Positions 59,701 through 64,000 of a stretch of 64,000 bases of DNA are shown in pieces. The stretch's first letter is position 1; every line of letters begins with the position of its first letter. Made by a program: the position numbers and the translations under genes. The notes under the pieces were generated by a model, which saw only the letters and a program-made list of their open reading frames with translations, ran no database searches and had not been told where the DNA came from. Source of the DNA: Phragmites australis (Eukaryota > Streptophyta > Magnoliopsida > Poales > Poaceae); NCBI RefSeq assembly GCF_958298935.1, contig NC_084928.1:21421501-21485500 (forward strand). The letters run 5' to 3'.

Positions 59701-61177
59701 ATGAGCTTCTTCTCAGCATTCTCAAGCTGACGGGCGATTTGAGTATGCACATTCTGAAGCTCGACATGTTCAGTCATAACCAACAAACAACTCTCACACT
59801 CCTTATCATCAGACCTAGACCTAAGCAATGCAAGCTTAGAAGAAATAAACTCATACCTAGGCATAAGCTCATTTAACACACGCGCAACTTTCTCAAGTAA
59901 CCTATCCTGGCTAATGGGAGCATCATTCAAGGTATCAACTTGGACAGAAAGCTGGTCGTAGCAAGGTAATTCCTTAGAAAGATCAAGCTTGGGATCACTG
60001 TCGTTGTTTTCATCCGTCATGAACCATAGGCCGGTGAAGTCCTTATTCTTCTTCTTTTTCTTGTCCTTCACCGGCAGCTCCTCCTCCTCCGAGCTCTCCT
60101 CCTCGCTAGAAGAGGCGTCGATGTCGCTGTGAGCAGCCCAAACAGCCTAGAAGCCGCCTTGGTAGCCTTCTTGGCCATCTTGTCGTGGTTCTTCTTGAAG
60201 AAGGGATTCTTGTTCCTTATCTTGTGCTTGTTGTGGTCGTGGTCGCAATCTTTCCTCTTCTTGAATTTAGGGCAGTCCGCCTTGAAGTGGGTGGTATCAC
60301 CACACTCAAAGCAAGCTCCGGAACCGCCCCTCCTTGGGTCTCGATGATTGTTATAGAAGCAGGTGAACTTCTTCATAATGAGAGCAAGGTCCTCATTATA
60401 CAAAGTGTCTACTTTCTCCTTTGTGATAAAAACCAAAGAAGACAAAGCAAAACCACTTGATGAAGTGTTAAGACAACAGAAGTTAGCTCCAGCCTGAATG
60501 CCACCATTCGATCCAGAAACCAATGCCATGATCTGAGAAAGGGGGTTTCCAAGATCTATCCTAGCCAGCATAGCTATCTCGATGGACTTGAGCTTGCTGA
60601 AGAGTTCATCACAAGTCAATGTGTCATAACTTGATAGCTCTTCAATGCTCGAGATCTTCAATGCTCGAGATCTTCACTTCCTATATGTTATGGTTAAGAG
60701 CATAGAGAAGCTTGATCACTCTCTTGTGGTCAGAATAGGGCAGAACACCAGTGGATCGAAGATTGCTAACGATCCCATCATAGCAAGCAAACATCGCATT
60801 CAAAGACTCTCCGAGGCCTTACACAAACATTTGATATTCTTGGTTGTATGTGCTTTGGCATCTAGCCTTAATCTGATTAGTGTCTTCTTGAAAGACACTC
60901 AGAGTAGATCAGATCTCCCAAGTAATACGGATGTGTTGGACTCTATTAAACTAATTCCAACTCAGACTTATAAATAAAATATTTTTGGCCTTGTTGTAGG
61001 TCTCATACTGTTTGATTTGAATCTGAGTCGTGTGAGCAGCAGGAATCACATAGTTGGAATCAACTATTTCCAAATTGCACTTCCTTGGCTTAGAAGATAA
61101 GCCTCCATGCGAACCTTTCAGTACGAAAAATCTCGACCATCAAACAAAGGAATCTTCTCACTTCTCTCCATTGTCAT
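56745..61177 (-). pseudogene. SIRE-like Copia gag-pol, truncated in reverse transcriptase
   Basis: On the minus strand an ATG at 61177 starts gag (MTMERSEKIPLFDGRDF). A zinc knuckle is at about 60310-60270 (CFECGDTTHFKADC). A long coiled-coil, Lys/Glu-rich region follows (60071-59532, TQIARQLENAEKKLIEEES), typical of SIRE/Maximus gag. The protease start is degraded (WHINSSCSHHIIGDASWFF, near 58680; Asp and Gly of the active site replaced). Integrase runs 58225-57193 (LPGELLHMDTVG, VIVDDFSCYS, IHSDNGSEFKNYLF, RISQQNSVFERKN) with a 200-bp tandem duplication. The linker and RT start (FVASFEPHDVGHALSD, WVNTIYEELENFEINLVWVL) end near 56745. The rest of RT, RNase H and the 3' LTR are missing. Confidence 0.9.
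57491..57890. repeat. 200-bp tandem duplication in Copia integrase
   Basis: The block starting GATTAGATATGTAGCATGCC at 57491 recurs at 57691 as GATTGAATATGTAGCACGCC, with about 97% identity over 200 bp. Because 200 is not a multiple of 3, the duplication shifts the integrase frame. Confidence 0.95.
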
Positions 61178-61224
61178 CTACGGATCACAAAGCCGATAAA
61201 GGTCAACAAGTGATGATTAAACCA

Positions 61225-61238
61225 GCTCTGGTACCAAT
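61225..61238 (-). other. Primer-binding site of the SIRE-like element
   Basis: On the minus strand TTGGTACCAGAGCTGG directly follows the LTR end (TCATTCCTACA). It is an initiator-Met tRNA type site with one change from TGGTATCAGAGC. Confidence 0.85.
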
Positions 61239-62974
61239 TGTAGGAATGAGATTGGTGACTAGATAGGGGTGAATAGTCGTCTAAACAAATTTCTTGCAAA
61301 ATTGATGGCTTTTTCCTATTTGAATCACCCAACACACCTAAAACCCAAGCAGAAGGAAAAATAGAGAAGTTTTAACAAGAAAAAATTGAAGTAACATGAC
61401 TCCACGGATGGGATATGAACCATAAGTTCCATTTAAGATCAATACAGGTATCTTAGCACTTGAAAAATCACAACTTGGAAAGAAACAAGAAAAGGTGAAC
61501 ACCGAGCAATAATACTCTCCAAGTTGATTGTCTAGAGGAAATAAAATTCAAGATCCTATCACATAAGCTTGTGCATACGAATTTTATGTCCAGAAACCGA
61601 AAAACTTACAAACTTACAAAGAAACTAATAAACAAAAACTAGACGGAGGTGAGCACAATAACATGAAGAAAAATAAACTTCATTACAGTAGAGATCAATT
61701 CTATTTTAGGCAGATTATAAAGATTTTTTCTCACAAAACTCTCACCTAATACATAGGCTAGACACTCATCTGCATCTCCTCTAAGACCCTAGCACAAAGT
61801 TCTCATATGGATGGTACAAGGAGCTCAAAATGGCCGGTTCATATCCTCCCATAGCCCTACTCCTCTATTTATAAGCATAGAAAATTTGAACCCTAAGTTT
61901 CTTAGTTATTTCCCAAAATACACTTTTTTAAGTATAATTCTACCTATCATCAAGGATATTTTAGTCCATTTTCTTCTCGATTCATTGGACGGCCGAAACA
62001 CCTTCACGACTTAGCTTCGTCTCGACACAAGCTTCATGATAGTGCCACATACTGCTCCAGTTCTCCTATGGTTTTGAGGCTAAACCGCAAAATCGTAGCA
62101 CGCTTCTGAAAGCGTGACTCCTCACTTGCTTATACCTTAAGCAAGCATTCTGATATCAACACGTGTACTCCGTCTTGCGATCCTGACCACCAGTAAGCTT
62201 CTCCTCCTCTCGATCCCTCGGGCCGCCTTATCACTTACACTGACATTCCCTTCACTTGACTTTATCAACATACCATCTCCATATGTCTTTCATACTTTGC
62301 TTGATCTCCACGTGTTTAGCTAGGATCACACTTGACTCCGTCCAGCCTCATTGATCATCCGGCACCAAGCACTCCGTTTAGCCCCCATCATTCTACCGTT
62401 GATGACCAAATTGTATCAATCACTTGCACACCATGAGATAAACAAGCACATATCTCTAACTCCAATTTCAATTAGTCTATAATCAATATGTTTAAATGAA
62501 ATCTCAAATCAATTCAATTCACATCAAAACTTATATAAAACCGATAATCATCAAACCAAATAAATACCAATATCAATCACTCATAACAAATAAACCTAAT
62601 CATATTTGAACTTATACTCTTAGGCCGTGTTTGTTTCCTGCTTCTGGTTCTGCTACTGGCAGAAGCCAGAAGCCAGAACAAATGGGGTTATGGAGAAGTG
62701 GCTTCTGGAGAAGCCAGAAGAACAAATGGGGTTATGGAGAAGTGGCTTCTAGAGAAGCTAGAAGCCTGCTTCTGAGGAAAATGAACTAAAGCTGAGAAGC
62801 TCGCTGAGATATGCTTTTCTGAAAAGCTATGTGCTGAGAAGCCAAAAATTTATTATAAAAGCTAACAACCTATTTCAAAAATAACTTTTCAGACAAACAA
62901 AAACACAACTTTTTAAAAAAACTCAAAACAGAAACTCAAACAAACAGGCCTTAATATAATTGAAAGATTTTACA
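61239..62974 (-). repeat. 5' LTR of the SIRE-like element (copy 3) with an inserted MITE
   Basis: On the minus strand it starts TGTAAAATCTTTCAATTATA (62974) and ends CATTCCTACA (61239). About 1.4 kb remain once the MITE at 62623-62950 is removed. It matches copies 1 and 2 at 36149 and 43527. A TATA word (minus strand GCTTATAAATAGAGG, about 61862-61876) marks the promoter. Confidence 0.88.
62623..62950. mobile_element. Tourist-like MITE in the Copia LTR, TSD TTA
   Basis: 328 bp with ends GGCCGTGTTTGTTTCC and CAAACAAACAGGCC, inverted with one 1-base gap, flanked by TTA at 62620-62622 and 62951-62953. The interior carries a partial duplication (AACAAATGGGGTTATGGAGA occurs twice) and many GCTTCT/AGAAGC words that can pair. 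Removing it restores continuity with the other LTR copies. Confidence 0.85.
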
Positions 62975-64000
62975 GGACCTATCGACATTAATGGCCATAT
63001 CCATAACTTTGAGAATTTCTCATTAACTGACTAGGTTAGTAGCCAGTACTGTGTTGGCATAGTACCTCTAATGCAGCAGTGCATCCCTCTTATAATTCTG
63101 TCGTTTTTTATTCCACAGCCAACGACGGTACGACACCAAGCACTGTCAATACGGCACAAGTATTACCACGTATGACACTGCCGTCAGCAGGTCGTCATTG
63201 GGATGGAGGCAATCGATTGGCCGACGGGCGCTAATCCGAGCCCGTGCGACGAGAAAATCATGGGAAGGACCGGAGGCAGTGATGGTGTAGCCGTACAGGG
63301 GAGCGGCCAGGCGCACAGGCCATCATAGCCCCTTCGCAAGAGCATTTCAACCGTATTTTGTTTATTTTATTTCTCTTTTCATTTGTATTTTTATTTTCTC
63401 TTATTGCTAATAACTTTCTTTCAAAAGAATTTGTGAAACGAAAATAGAGATTCTTATTTTGGATGAAATAGTTTTGAGAATTCTTTTATATTAAAAACTA
63501 TAAAAGAAAACTATTAAAGCATTAAAATGAATGAAAATATCTTTACTAAAAGATTCTCATCGGTAAAAAAAAAGCTCTCGGATGCTCTAATCGTAATTCC
63601 ACCCAGCGCGTCCGATCGGCGAGGAGGCCAGAAGCGGACGCTCGGGCATGCACCCTTGGGCCCCACGTCCAGGGCGCACACTCCACCTCGTAGGCGTGCC
63701 CCTGTCGGTCCGCCGTGGAAGCCATCATCGCCGTCAAATGCCATCATGCGGCTGGGCGGCTGGCGCGACCGAGCGCCGAGAGGAGGCCAGCGCCCGCCCT
63801 GCTCCGGCTCCAACCCGAGCGCACGGACCGAGCGAGCACGACGGCCTCGGCGTCCGATTGGTTTGAACAAAGCAGTGGGGGCCAACTGCCGAGCAGCAGC
63901 AGCAGGCCTAGCAGCATTGCGAGCACCAGGCGCACTCATGCAGTATGATTTTTATACTGCTGCGCCGTGCCGACTCATGGCGCGGTCCCGCGCCATGATC
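62975..64000. other. Right flank: no recognised gene; possible short MITE at 63339-63588
   Basis: 63339-63588 begins AGAGCATTTC and ends GATGCTCT, a weak terminal inversion typical of small grass MITEs, but no target duplication can be confirmed. From 63595 the sequence is GC-rich with overlapping frames on both strands (for example 63939-63514 minus); these show no protein family signature. It could be the edge of a gene outside the window. Confidence 0.4.

Noticed and set aside
63514..63939. 141-codon minus-strand frame at the right edge
   Set aside because: GC-rich region with open frames in several phases on both strands; no family signature and no start context, so no gene is called.

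Overview
The window is nuclear DNA from a grass (Poaceae; a panicoid such as sorghum or a relative is plausible, but this is inference). The evidence is dense, nested LTR retrotransposons, CACTA elements and small MITEs with only two clear host genes, both on the minus strand, with plant-type introns and high-GC exon starts. There is no bacterial or organellar signal.

Host genes. (1) Positions 20858-14389 (-) hold a four-exon, 282-codon gene for a plastid-type NAD(P)-binding Rossmann/atypical SDR protein resembling Arabidopsis At2g34460. All splice sites can be read and no lesion is visible. Its 4.8-kb second intron is mostly a Copia element, and a retrotransposon LTR begins about 155 bp upstream of the ATG. 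(2) Positions about 48.3 kb to 45.76 kb (-) hold a SAC51/bHLH144-type non-canonical bHLH gene. Its 5' leader carries the family's conserved-peptide uORF, split by a 1,011-bp intron and ending in AEYFRQLLKPVT. In Arabidopsis this family is translationally controlled by thermospermine through this uORF.

Transposon layout. 0.1-5.1 kb: two decayed CACTA Tnp2 transposase remnants. 5.1-12.4 kb: the end of a Ty3-gypsy chromovirus pol (integrase plus chromodomain), split by a complete 6.15-kb gag-only LTR element (TSD AACTT). 12.8-13.4 kb: solo LTR (TSD GTTTA). 13.6-14.0 kb: MITE. 15.8-19.7 kb: internally deleted Copia (TSD CGTTT). 21.0-27.7 kb: LTR pieces, three MITE/CACTA-like elements, and a Copia LTR with a long GT microsatellite. 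27.7-35.6 kb: minus-strand Tat-lineage gypsy with a 3' antisense unit and no 3' LTR. 36.1-44.5 kb: SIRE-like Copia LTR copies interrupted by an Angela-like solo LTR (TSD CCTTG) and a very long gypsy LTR. 50.1-56.7 kb: plus-strand Tekay/Del-type gypsy lacking its 5' LTR. 56.7-63.0 kb: minus-strand SIRE-like Copia truncated in reverse transcriptase, with a MITE in its 5' LTR. 63.0-64.0 kb: GC-rich flank with no recognised gene.

No transposon here looks autonomous: every gag, pol or transposase reading frame carries stops, frameshifts or deletions. The points most worth a second look are the intron-split conserved uORF, the gag-only element, the Tat antisense unit, a palindromic motif shared by two Copia LTR families, and several recombination scars (27.7 kb, 19.0 kb, 56.74 kb and a 200-bp tandem duplication at 57.5 kb).
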